NCBI GenBank assembly: GCA_903822175.1
Contig: CAIJOB010000011.1
Location: forward strand, 162,815-226,814
Direction: 5' to 3'
Origin: an uncultured Alphaproteobacteria bacterium
GTDB lineage: Bacteria; Pseudomonadota; Alphaproteobacteria; Caulobacterales; Caulobacteraceae
DNA length: 64,000 nt
In this document: positions 26,878 through 34,556 of the stretch, piece by piece
Numbering within the stretch: the stretch's first letter is position 1
Layout of the letters: the number at the start of each line of letters is the position of its first letter
Made by a program: the position numbers and the translations under genes
The notes under the pieces: generated by a model
Databases searched by the model: none
The model's input: the letters and a program-made list of their open reading frames with translations, nothing else
Told to the model about the DNA's origin: nothing

Positions 26878-28125
26878 ATGAGCCAGCGCAGCGTCTACAT
26901 CAACTGGGGCGTCTCGAGCTTCTTCGGCTGGGGGGTCTACGGCCTCAACCTGGTGCTCAACTGGGCGCTCGATCCCGACCTCGATCCGATCGGCGCGCGG
27001 ACCATCGCCACTGCGGATATTTCGGTGGACGCGCTTCGCGGCCGCGTGCTCGGTCCCTTCATCCAAAGGTCAAAGGCGTTCCACAAACAGCTGGAGCAAT
27101 TTCGCGACGGCCAGGCGAGCGTGCAAGCTCCGGTGATCCACGGCTTCGACGAGGGCTTCAACCTTGGCCCCGTCGCCCACGGGGTCACCCTGCAAGGCGC
27201 GCCGAACCTCGGCGCCACCTTCTTCGAGACCACCCAGCTCGCCCCCGACGCCGTCGCCCGCGCCGCGGCCTTCCCGGCGATCGTCGCCGGCTCAAGCTGG
27301 AACGCCCATATCCTGCGCGCCCATGGGCTGCAGAACGTTCACACCATCCTGCAGGGCATCGACCCGACGCTGTTCCACATCGCGCCGCGCCAGGGCCTTC
27401 TGGCCGACCGCTTCCTGGTGTTCAGCGGCGGCAAGCTGGAGCGCCGCAAGGGCCAGGACATCGTGCTGGCCGCCTTCAAGATCTTCGCCGAGCGCCATCC
27501 CGAGGCCATGCTGGTGACCGTCTGGAAAAACGCCTGGCCCCAGCTCAACTCGGCGATCAACGACAGCGGCCTGACCGAGCCCGTGCCATTCGACGCCGAG
27601 GGCCACGCCGACCTGGCGGGCTGGGCCGCGGCCAACGGCCTGGGCCCCGCCAACTTCACCGACCTGGGCTTCGTGCCCAACGCCCAGATGCCGACCATCC
27701 TTCGCGAGATGGACGCCGCGGTGTTCGCCAACCGCGCGGAAGGCGGCACCAACCTGGTGGCCATGGAGTGCATGGCCTGCGGTGTCCCCACTATCCTGTC
27801 GCGCAACACCGGCCACCTTGACCTGATCGAGGACGACAACTGCTACCCGCTCACCCAGCAAGGCGCCTTGGCGGGCCGTGAAGGCGGCTTCGAGGATGTC
27901 GAGGGCTGGGGCGAGAGCGACATCGGCGAGGTGGTCGAGGCGCTCGAGCGCATCTTCACCCACCGCGAGGAGGCGCGCCGCCGTGGCGCGGCTGGCGCGG
28001 CCACGCTTGGCCGCCTGACCTGGGCGAAGACCGCCGCCGAGATGAAGGGCATTGTGCTGGAGACCTCGGCCGCAGCGCCCGCCGCCGGCGACAGGCCGAT
28101 GGACGGCGGGGCGGCCACAACCTAG
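26878..28125 (+). CDS. Glycosyltransferase, GT4-like
   Basis: A 415-aa GT-B-fold glycosyltransferase. The C-terminal nucleotide-sugar half carries 'FLVFSGGKLERRKGQDIVLAAF', 'NFTDLGFVPNAQMPTILREMD' and the donor-binding 'ANRAEGGTNLVAMECMACGVP' with the E-x7-E type motif. The N-terminal half contains 'GWGVYGLNLVLNW'. Acceptor and sugar cannot be told. It starts 27 bp after hemB on the same strand, so it may be co-transcribed, though a functional link is not obvious. A second GT4-like gene is at 58336-59580. Confidence 0.87.
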   Translation: MSQRSVYINWGVSSFFGWGVYGLNLVLNWALDPDLDPIGARTIATADISVDALRGRVLGPFIQRSKAFHKQLEQFRDGQASVQAPVIHGFDEGFNLGPVAHGVTLQGAPNLGATFFETTQLAPDAVARAAAFPAIVAGSSWNAHILRAHGLQNVHTILQGIDPTLFHIAPRQGLLADRFLVFSGGKLERRKGQDIVLAAFKIFAERHPEAMLVTVWKNAWPQLNSAINDSGLTEPVPFDAEGHADLAGWAAANGLGPANFTDLGFVPNAQMPTILREMDAAVFANRAEGGTNLVAMECMACGVPTILSRNTGHLDLIEDDNCYPLTQQGALAGREGGFEDVEGWGESDIGEVVEALERIFTHREEARRRGAAGAATLGRLTWAKTAAEMKGIVLETSAAAPAAGDRPMDGGAATT

Positions 28126-28165
28126 CCTCGCGCCCGGGCCTTAAGCGCCTCGGAGACGAATCGAC

Positions 28166-28765
28166 ATGGGCAAGATCGCACGGCTCCTGGGGAGCCTTTC
28201 CTGCGCCTTGGCGCTCGGACTGGCGCCGCAAGCGGCGCGGGCTCAGGGCGAGACACCCGACGCGCTGGGCGTCTCCATCGTCCACAGCCTGTTCAGCGCG
28301 GTCGACCTGAAGGCGCTGATCACCAAATCGCTGGAGAATATGCCGGCGTCGCTGGGCGAGCTTCTCAAGGCCCGGCCCGCCTGGGGACCCCTCATGACGG
28401 AGACCATGGGCGACGAGTTCGTCAACGATCGGCCGGAGATCGAGGCCCTCATCGGCCACCGGCTGGCGGTGATCCTGTCCCCCGATGAGCTCCGGACGGG
28501 CGCTCAGATCATGGCCGACCCCGGCATCCTGTCGCTGGTCGCCGCCGCCTCGGGGGCGACGACCTCCGGTGGCGCAGCGGTCCCGTCGGCGGCGGCCATC
28601 CGGCTCGCTCAGACGCCCGCCGGCCAGAGCTTCGTCGCCAAGCTTGGCAAGCAGGACACCCTGATGGACCCGGCGACGACCCGCGAGATGATCGCAATCA
28701 TCCTGCCCGGCTGGTTCCAGCGATTCGGTAAGCAGGCCGCCGCCCTGGAACACGCCAAGTCCTAG
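28166..28765 (+). CDS. Secreted DUF2059-like protein
   Basis: 199 aa with a signal peptide ending near 'ARAQGE'. The mature part is helical, with 'GHRLAVILSPDELRTGAQIMADPGILSLVAAASG' and 'TPAGQSFVAKLGKQD', resembling the DUF2059 pattern (a conserved 'F/L..PEL.....FY.SP.G' helix). I am not certain of that assignment. It follows the glycosyltransferase after 40 bp on the same strand and is convergent with the SMP-30 gene, 12 bp away. The function is unknown. Confidence 0.65.
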   Translation: MGKIARLLGSLSCALALGLAPQAARAQGETPDALGVSIVHSLFSAVDLKALITKSLENMPASLGELLKARPAWGPLMTETMGDEFVNDRPEIEALIGHRLAVILSPDELRTGAQIMADPGILSLVAAASGATTSGGAAVPSAAAIRLAQTPAGQSFVAKLGKQDTLMDPATTREMIAIILPGWFQRFGKQAAALEHAKS

Positions 28766-28777
28766 GGCCGGAAGCCC

Positions 28778-29656
28778 CTAAGGGCGTCCGGCGTGCGGAC
28801 TCTCGACGGTCGCGATCAGGATCGCGCCGCTCGGCGAGGCCGCCGCCTGGTGGGCGTCAGAGCTTGAAGCCGTCAGCATGAAGAGCGTTCGCCCGTCGTC
28901 ACCGCCCAGCATGCAGGCGTAGCAGGGCGCGCCGGTGTCGATGACCTCCAGGACCTCGCCGCCCTTCGCGATCCGCAGGCATTGCGGCGCGGTGGGGTTG
29001 GCGACCCAGATGGCGCCGTCAGCATCCAGGCAGATGCCGTCCGGCACGGCGGGCGCTATCGGCGCCCAGACCCGCCGATTTGAGAGGTCGCCGTTCGGGC
29101 CAATGTCGAAGGCCGTCAGGCACGCAGCCAGGGTCTCGCCGAGGATCAGGGTCTTGCCGTCCGGCGTGATCACCGGGCCGTTCGGGAAATGCATATCCTC
29201 GGCCGCCACCCGCGTCTGGCCGTCCGGCGACACATAGGCGAGCTTTGCGGTCGAGTGGTTGGCCAGCACGTCCGGCACACCGCGGGCCTCGATCGCGGCG
29301 TCGAGATTGAAGCCGAAATTGCCGACGTAGGCGCCGCCCGCGGCATCCACCACCATATCGTTGCAGTGATAGGTCGCGATGTGGCTGAGATCGGCGTGGA
29401 TCGCGATCTTGCCGTCGGCGGCGCGACGCAGGACCTGCCGCTTGGTCATCGAGACCACCAGCATCGAGCCGTCCGGCAGCCAGCCCAGACCCGAGGGCTG
29501 ATCGTCGATCTCGAATTCCTTGCGCAGGTCGCCGGCCAGCGACACCGACATCACCGCATGCGCGTAGAAGTCGCTGAACCACAGCCGGCCGGCCCGCCAG
29601 CGCGGCCCCTCGCCGAAGTAGATCCCGTCCGCCAGCACTCGGGTGGTTCGCGCCAT
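28778..29656 (-). CDS. SMP-30/gluconolactonase/LRE family protein
   Basis: A 292-aa six-bladed beta-propeller lactonase-type protein. Metal-binding positions are suggested by Glu in 'YFGEGPRW', 'YHCNDMVVDAAGGAYVGNFGF' with its Asn-Asp, and the Asp in 'VPDGICLDADGAIWVANPTAP'. The ATG at 29656 is preferred over the one two codons upstream because GGAGGA sits six bases before it. Likely a sugar or other lactone hydrolase. It lies between a DUF2059-like gene and an alpha/beta hydrolase. Confidence 0.88.
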   Translation of the reverse strand: MARTTRVLADGIYFGEGPRWRAGRLWFSDFYAHAVMSVSLAGDLRKEFEIDDQPSGLGWLPDGSMLVVSMTKRQVLRRAADGKIAIHADLSHIATYHCNDMVVDAAGGAYVGNFGFNLDAAIEARGVPDVLANHSTAKLAYVSPDGQTRVAAEDMHFPNGPVITPDGKTLILGETLAACLTAFDIGPNGDLSNRRVWAPIAPAVPDGICLDADGAIWVANPTAPQCLRIAKGGEVLEVIDTGAPCYACMLGGDDGRTLFMLTASSSDAHQAAASPSGAILIATVESPHAGRP

Positions 29657-29706
29657 GGCCATTCCTCCGCGGCCGATCTCAGCGTCGGCCCGCCGAAACC
29701 CTAGGA

Positions 29707-30579
29707 TCAGACCCGCGGCGCCGCCAGCCACTTGCGCAGGATGGCGCCCACCTTCTCCGGCGCCTCCTGCTGCACCCAGTGCGAGACGCCGGGCAGGCGC
29801 TCGAGGGTCAGGTCCCGCACATAGGCGTCTGTGCCGTCCAGCAGTTCGATCCCCAGCGCGGCGTCCTCCTCGCCCCAGATGATCAGGGTGGGCGTCTCGA
29901 TCACGTCCCACGGTCCGGCCAGCTTGCCCTGCGCCCGCATGGCCGCGCGGTACCAGTTGATCATGCCGCGGATCGCGCCCGCCCGCTGAGCGTCCTTGGC
30001 GTAGCGGGCCAGCACGTCCGGGGTGAAGTTCGATTTGTCGACCGCCATGCCGTGAAAGGCGTTCTTGATCGCCCGGGCGTCATTGGCCGTCATCGCCCGC
30101 TCCGGCAGGCCGGGGAGCTGAAAGAAGAACATGTACCAGGACTTCTTCAGTTGCGCCCAGGAGCGGCGCAGATGGTCGGCCATCACGGCGGGGTGCGGCA
30201 CGTTCATGATCACCAGCCGCTCCAGCGGCCGAACCCGATTGGCGGCGAAGGTCCAGGCCAGGCCGGCGCCCCAGTCGTGGCCGATCAGGGTGACGCTCTT
30301 CGCCCCGCTGGCGTCGATCAGGGCGGCGACATCCTCCATCAGCCGGTCGATCATATAGGCGGGCACGTCGGCGGGCTTCGGCTCGGTTTCGCCATAGCCT
30401 CGCAGGTCCGGCGCCCAGGCCCGGTAGCCCATCTGCGCCAACAGCGGCAGCTGGTAGCGCCAGGAGAACCGGCTTTCCGGAAAACCGTGCAGGCAGAGCG
30501 CCAGCCGATCCCCCTCGCCCGCCTCGTCCACCGCGAAGTCGAAACCGTTGGCCGCGATCCGGCGCGTTGTGATGGTCAT
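29707..30579 (-). CDS. Alpha/beta hydrolase, epoxide hydrolase-like
   Basis: A 290-aa alpha/beta hydrolase. The oxyanion motif is 'CLHGFPESRFSWR' and the nucleophile elbow 'IGHDWGAGLAW' has Asp as nucleophile, typical of epoxide hydrolases and haloalkane dehalogenases. The late acid is probably in 'IIWGEEDAALG' and the base His in 'GVSHWVQQEAPE'. An epoxide-hydrolase role is the better guess because of the HGFPES motif. The substrate is unknown. It is 9 bp downstream of the GNAT gene on the same strand. Confidence 0.88.
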   Translation of the reverse strand: MTITTRRIAANGFDFAVDEAGEGDRLALCLHGFPESRFSWRYQLPLLAQMGYRAWAPDLRGYGETEPKPADVPAYMIDRLMEDVAALIDASGAKSVTLIGHDWGAGLAWTFAANRVRPLERLVIMNVPHPAVMADHLRRSWAQLKKSWYMFFFQLPGLPERAMTANDARAIKNAFHGMAVDKSNFTPDVLARYAKDAQRAGAIRGMINWYRAAMRAQGKLAGPWDVIETPTLIIWGEEDAALGIELLDGTDAYVRDLTLERLPGVSHWVQQEAPEKVGAILRKWLAAPRV

Positions 30580-30588
30580 GGCCCCGCC

Positions 30589-31086
30589 TCAGGTGGTGAA
30601 GTAGCAGCTCTCTTCATCGTAGCCGGGCACCAGGATCATACCGGCGTCCTTCATACCGACCTTCTTCAAGACCGCGATCGAGCCGGCGTTATGCGGCTTG
30701 GTGATCGCGACGATGGTCGAAAGCCCCAGCTTGTCGCGTCCATAGGCCAAGCTCGCTGCGGCGGCCTCCGAGGCCAGCCCCTGCCCCCAGAACGCTTCCA
30801 GAAAGGCGTAGCCCACGTCGGGGTGCTCCAGCCCGTCGCGTCGCACCAGCCCGGCAAGGCCCGTCGGCTCGCCGCCGGCCTTCAGGTCCGCGCGCCAAAG
30901 GCCGAAGCCGTTGGCCGCGTAGCCGGCGCGCGCTTTCTCGATGTAGCCCCGCGCGCCCTCCAGATCGCTGACGCCCCGGTCGCCGATGTTTTCCTTGAAC
31001 CCGCGGCTCATCAGAAGCTCGAGGATAAACGGGGCGTCGTCGTCGGTCAGTTCGTGGAGCGTCAGACGTTCAGTCTCCAAAATCAC
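30589..31086 (-). CDS. GNAT-family N-acetyltransferase (RimJ/RimL-like)
   Basis: A 165-aa acetyl-CoA-dependent transferase. The start 'ILETERLTLHELTDDDAPFILEL' is typical of RimJ/RimL-type GNATs. The fold continues through 'VGYAFLEAFWGQGLASEAAAASLAY', where 'GQGLASEA' is the acetyl-CoA pyrophosphate loop, and 'AITKPHNAGSIAVLKKVGM'. The GTG start overlaps the TGA of the upstream oxidoreductase (GTGA), so the genes are coupled. It may acetylate a small molecule or a protein N-terminus. Confidence 0.88.
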   Translation of the reverse strand: MILETERLTLHELTDDDAPFILELLMSRGFKENIGDRGVSDLEGARGYIEKARAGYAANGFGLWRADLKAGGEPTGLAGLVRRDGLEHPDVGYAFLEAFWGQGLASEAAAASLAYGRDKLGLSTIVAITKPHNAGSIAVLKKVGMKDAGMILVPGYDEESCYFTT

Positions 31087-31955
31087 GCCTTTGCCTCCGG
31101 GGGTTTCTCCAATCGCGCCACCAGGCTGGACGTATCCCAGCGCCGACCGCCCAGCGCCTGCACCTCGGCATAAAAGCCATCGACCATGGCCGTCATGTCG
31201 AGCGCCGCACCGTTGCGCCCGGCCTCGTCCAGCACCAGCCCCAGGTCCTTGCGCATCCAGTCGACGGCGAAGCCGAAGTCGAACTTGCCTTCGGTCATGG
31301 TCTTCCAGCGGTTGTCCATCTGCCAGGACTGCGCCGCGCCCTTGGAGATCGCGTCATAGACCAGCTGCGGGTCGAGGCCCGCGCGCTTGGCGAAGTGCAG
31401 GCCTTCGGCGAGCCCCTGGACCACGCCGGCGATGCAGATCTGGTTGACCATCTTGGCCAGCTGGCCCGAGCCTGACGCGCCCATCAGCTTGGTCGCCTTG
31501 GCGTAGGCGGCGATCACCGGCTCGGCCTTGCCGAACGCGGCCTCCGTCCCGCCGCACATGATGGTCAGCTGGCCGTTCTCCGCGCCGGCCTGGCCGCCGC
31601 TCACCGGCGCGTCGACAAAGGCGCGCCCGCTGTCCGCCGCCAGCGCCGCCATGTCGCGCGCCACCACCGCCGAGGTCGTGGTGTGATCGACCACCACGCC
31701 GCCAGGCGCCATCACCGGCAGGGCCTCGCTGACCACCTGGCGCACATCGGCGTCATTGCCCACGCAAAGGACGAACAGCTCGGCGCCCTTGGCCGCCTCC
31801 GCCGCCGTGCCGCCGGCCCGGCCGCCGTTCGCCGTCACCCAGCGCTGCGCCTTCTCGGCGCTGCGGTTATAGACCGCCATCTCATGGCCGGCCTTGGCCA
31901 GGTGTCCCGCCATCGGGAAGCCCATCACGCCTAGACCGGCGAACGCCACCTTCAT
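31083..31955 (-). CDS. NAD(P)-dependent beta-hydroxyacid dehydrogenase family protein
   Basis: A 290-aa paralogue of MmsB (20081-20971). It has the Rossmann motif 'VAFAGLGVMGFPMAGHLA', the substrate motif 'DAPVSGGQAGAENGQL', catalytic Lys in 'GSGQLAKMVNQICIAG' and a C-terminal helix. Likely substrates are small 3-hydroxyacids such as tartronate semialdehyde or 3-hydroxyisobutyrate; the context does not decide. It heads a leftward run with GNAT, alpha/beta hydrolase and SMP-30 genes. An AAGGAG ribosome site precedes it. Confidence 0.88.
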   Translation of the reverse strand: MKVAFAGLGVMGFPMAGHLAKAGHEMAVYNRSAEKAQRWVTANGGRAGGTAAEAAKGAELFVLCVGNDADVRQVVSEALPVMAPGGVVVDHTTTSAVVARDMAALAADSGRAFVDAPVSGGQAGAENGQLTIMCGGTEAAFGKAEPVIAAYAKATKLMGASGSGQLAKMVNQICIAGVVQGLAEGLHFAKRAGLDPQLVYDAISKGAAQSWQMDNRWKTMTEGKFDFGFAVDWMRKDLGLVLDEAGRNGAALDMTAMVDGFYAEVQALGGRRWDTSSLVARLEKPPEAKA

Positions 31956-32042
31956 TCAAAAGCTCCTTAACCCTGATGCACGCCATTTTAACGGAGGCCT
32001 GCGCAAGTGAGTCCCTCGTAACAGGCGATAGCGGGTGGGACC

Positions 32043-32939
32043 ATGTCGGTGAGCGGCGAACGGCCGATCATCATCAAGCGCATCAAGAAGAGCGGCGGCG
32101 GTGGTCACCACGGCGGCGCTTGGAAGGTGGCCTATGCGGACTTCGTGACCGCGATGATGGCCTTCTTCCTGCTGATGTGGCTGATCAACACCACCTCGCC
32201 GGAGCAGAAACGCGGCATCGCCGACTACTTCGCCCCGGCCAGCGTGTCGGAGACCACGTCCGGCGCCGGCGGCATCCTGTCCGGCACGGCGCTCGGCAAC
32301 GACGGCGCCAAGCAGAACGGCTCCCAGTCGATCGTCCAGGACGCCAGTCCGGACGTGAAGAACCCGGACGACGGCAAGGCAAAGGACGCGGCCAAGGCGG
32401 CGGCGACCGACCCGGCGAAGCTGGAGCAGGCCAAGCGTGAAGCCGCGGCCTTCGCCTCGGCCCAGGAATCGCTGAAGCAGGCGCTGCAGGACATGCCGGA
32501 GCTCGCCGAGCTCTCGAAGCAGATCATCGTCGACCAGACTCCGGAAGGCCTGCGCATCCAGTTGATCGACCAGGAAGGCCGCCCGATGTTCAACCAGGGG
32601 ACGGCCGCCCCCAACGATCGCGCCAAGATCCTGCTGCGCGCCGTCTCCAAGGTCATCAACCAGCTGCCCAACCGGATCAGCATCTACGGCCACACCAGCG
32701 CCAACGCCGGCTCGCTGAAGAAGGCCAAGGGCGACTGGCCGCTCTCGACCAACCGCGCGCTCGCCTCGCGGGACATCCTGGAGAGCGCCGGCGTCGACCC
32801 CGACCGGTTCTATCTGAGCGGCGGCAAGGCCACCTCCGAGCCGCTCTATCCGGACGATCCGACCCTTCCCGGCAACCGCCGCATCGCCATCGTGTTGTTG
32901 CGTGAAGCGCCGGTGCTGCCCCCGGACCGCGGCCCTTAG
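32043..32939 (+). CDS. motB: Flagellar motor stator protein MotB
   Basis: Stator subunit that pairs with MotA to conduct protons and anchors to peptidoglycan. 298 aa. A cytoplasmic basic N-terminus ('IIIKRIKKSG') precedes one membrane helix 'AYADFVTAMMAFFLLMWL' carrying the proton-accepting Asp. A linker (residues ~75-165) leads to the OmpA-like peptidoglycan-binding domain with 'QGTAAPNDRAKILLRAV' and 'NRRIAIVLL'. No motA is adjacent, as in Caulobacter where the two are unlinked. Upstream TTAA half-sites lie at 31967 and 31988. Confidence 0.94.
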   Translation: MSVSGERPIIIKRIKKSGGGGHHGGAWKVAYADFVTAMMAFFLLMWLINTTSPEQKRGIADYFAPASVSETTSGAGGILSGTALGNDGAKQNGSQSIVQDASPDVKNPDDGKAKDAAKAAATDPAKLEQAKREAAAFASAQESLKQALQDMPELAELSKQIIVDQTPEGLRIQLIDQEGRPMFNQGTAAPNDRAKILLRAVSKVINQLPNRISIYGHTSANAGSLKKAKGDWPLSTNRALASRDILESAGVDPDRFYLSGGKATSEPLYPDDPTLPGNRRIAIVLLREAPVLPPDRGP

Positions 32940-33041
32940 TCCCAAGGCGCGTTGCGGCCCCGCAACAGCCCTTGCGCCAAGGCGCGGCATGACGCCTAAT
33001 CGAAGCTCAAGCGCAGGCGATACGAAGGCGACCGCAGGTCC

Positions 33042-33809
33042 GTGACGCAGCATTTTCCGTCCCGACAGCTCAGGTTCTTCCTGACCGCGCCTTCGCCCTG
33101 CCCGTACCTGCCGGAACGGTTCGAGCGGAAGGTGTTCGCGCACCTGCCGCTCTCCGACGGCGCCAGCGTCAATGACAGCCTGACCCAGGTCGGCTTCCGC
33201 CGCTCGCAGAACATCGCCTACCGCCCGGCCTGCGAGGCCTGCACGGCCTGCGTCTCGGCGCGGATTCCGGCGGGCGACTACATCTTCTCGCGCTCCGAAC
33301 GTAAGGCCATCGCCCGCAACGAGGACCTGGAACGCCACCTCGTCGAGGCCGAGGCGACCATGGAGCAGTTCGACCTGCTCCGCCGCTACCTGCTGACCCG
33401 CCACGCCGACGGTGGAATGGCCGAGATGACCTGGCCCGACTACGTCGCCATGGTCGAGGACACCGCGGTCCGCACCCACATCATCGAGTACCGGGTCCGC
33501 TCCAAAGACCGCGCGCCCGGCGACCTGGTGGCCTGCGCCCTGGTCGACGTCATGACCGATGGCCTGTCGCTGGTCTACAGCTTCTACGACCCAAGCCAGA
33601 GCCGCCGGTCCCTGGGTTCCTTCGTGATCCTCGATCACGTGGTTCAGGCCTGCCTGATGGACCTGCCCTACGTCTATCTGGGCTACTGGGTGCGCGGCTC
33701 GGAGAAGATGGACTACAAGGTCCGCTTCTCGCCCATCGAGCTCCTGAAGCCCGAGGGCTGGACGCTGGTGGTCGGCGGCGCGGCCAAGGCGGCCAACGAC
33801 ACGCTTTAG
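33042..33809 (+). CDS. bpt: Aspartate/glutamate leucyltransferase (Bpt-type aminoacyl-tRNA-protein transferase)
   Basis: Transfers leucine from Leu-tRNA to N-terminal Asp or Glu of proteins, marking them for ClpS/ClpAP degradation. 255 aa, GTG start at 33042. The N-terminal Cys-containing domain has 'CPYLPERFERKVF', 'FRRSQNIAYRPACEACTACVSARIP' and the C-terminal transferase domain 'YSFYDPSQSRRSLGSFVILDHV' and 'YLGYWVRGSEKMDYKVRF'. The family also includes eukaryote-like arginyltransferases. It is ten bases upstream of hdaA. Confidence 0.94.
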   Translation: MTQHFPSRQLRFFLTAPSPCPYLPERFERKVFAHLPLSDGASVNDSLTQVGFRRSQNIAYRPACEACTACVSARIPAGDYIFSRSERKAIARNEDLERHLVEAEATMEQFDLLRRYLLTRHADGGMAEMTWPDYVAMVEDTAVRTHIIEYRVRSKDRAPGDLVACALVDVMTDGLSLVYSFYDPSQSRRSLGSFVILDHVVQACLMDLPYVYLGYWVRGSEKMDYKVRFSPIELLKPEGWTLVVGGAAKAANDTL

Positions 33810-33818
33810 GACTTCAGG

Positions 33819-34493
33819 ATGGCCAGGCAGCTTCGGCTGGGCCTTCGCCGGTCCACCGCCCATACCCGCGACAGCTTCGTCAGCGGCGCGTCCAATGCCG
33901 AGGCGCGGACTGCGTTGGACGCCTGGCCGCGCTGGCCCGGCGGGATCCTGGTTCTGGTTGGCCCCGAAGGCGTGGGCAAGACGCATCTCGCACGGGCCTG
34001 GGTTGCCGGCGCGAAAGCCGAGATCATCGACCGCGCCCAGCCTGACGTGGCCGCCGCCGCGGGCCGCCCGGCTTTGCTGGAGGATGTCGATCAGGGCATC
34101 GAGGCCGAGGCGCTGTTCCACCTGATCAACCAGGCCGCCCAGGACGGCGCGAGCCTATTGCTCACCGCGCGTCTGACACCCACCGCCTGGCCCGCCGAGC
34201 TGCCCGATCTGCGCTCGCGCCTGAACGCCCTGATGGTCGCCGAGATCGCCCCGCCGGATGACGATGTGCTGAGCGGCGTGCTGAAGAAATTCTTCCGTGA
34301 GCGGAACATCCGACCGCACGACGATGTCTATCCCTACCTGCTGCGGCGCATGGAAAGGTCGATCCCCGGCGCGCGCGAGATCGTGCGGCGTCTCGATGAG
34401 ACCGAAGACGGTCAGATGCGGCCGGTTTCCCGCGTCCTGGCCCGCGAAATCCTTGAGGACGGTTCCGAAAATCTTGATCTTTTCGAGGGATGA
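33819..34493 (+). CDS. hdaA: HdaA, regulator of DnaA (Hda family)
   Basis: AAA+ protein that promotes hydrolysis of DnaA-ATP after replication starts, acting with the sliding clamp. 224 aa. The N-terminal 'RQLRLGLR' fits a clamp-binding motif. The Walker A is 'LVGPEGVGKTHLAR'. The Walker B region 'ALLEDVDQG' is degenerate compared with DnaA. 'DLRSRLNALMVAEI' gives the arginine-containing Box VII. No DNA-binding domain IV is present, as expected for Hda. Adjacent to ppk, as in Caulobacter. Confidence 0.9.
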   Translation: MARQLRLGLRRSTAHTRDSFVSGASNAEARTALDAWPRWPGGILVLVGPEGVGKTHLARAWVAGAKAEIIDRAQPDVAAAAGRPALLEDVDQGIEAEALFHLINQAAQDGASLLLTARLTPTAWPAELPDLRSRLNALMVAEIAPPDDDVLSGVLKKFFRERNIRPHDDVYPYLLRRMERSIPGAREIVRRLDETEDGQMRPVSRVLAREILEDGSENLDLFEG

Positions 34494-34556
34494 CTTGAAG
34501 CGGTCACAGGCTGGGCTCAAAATCCTGCCTTCCTGACCTGGGGTGGAGACCTGCCG

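Noticed and set aside
31956..34121. 721-codon open frame on the minus strand opposite motB, bpt and hdaA
   Set aside because: It is antisense to three well-supported genes and has the His/Gly/Arg-rich composition of a GC-rich shadow frame, with no domain.
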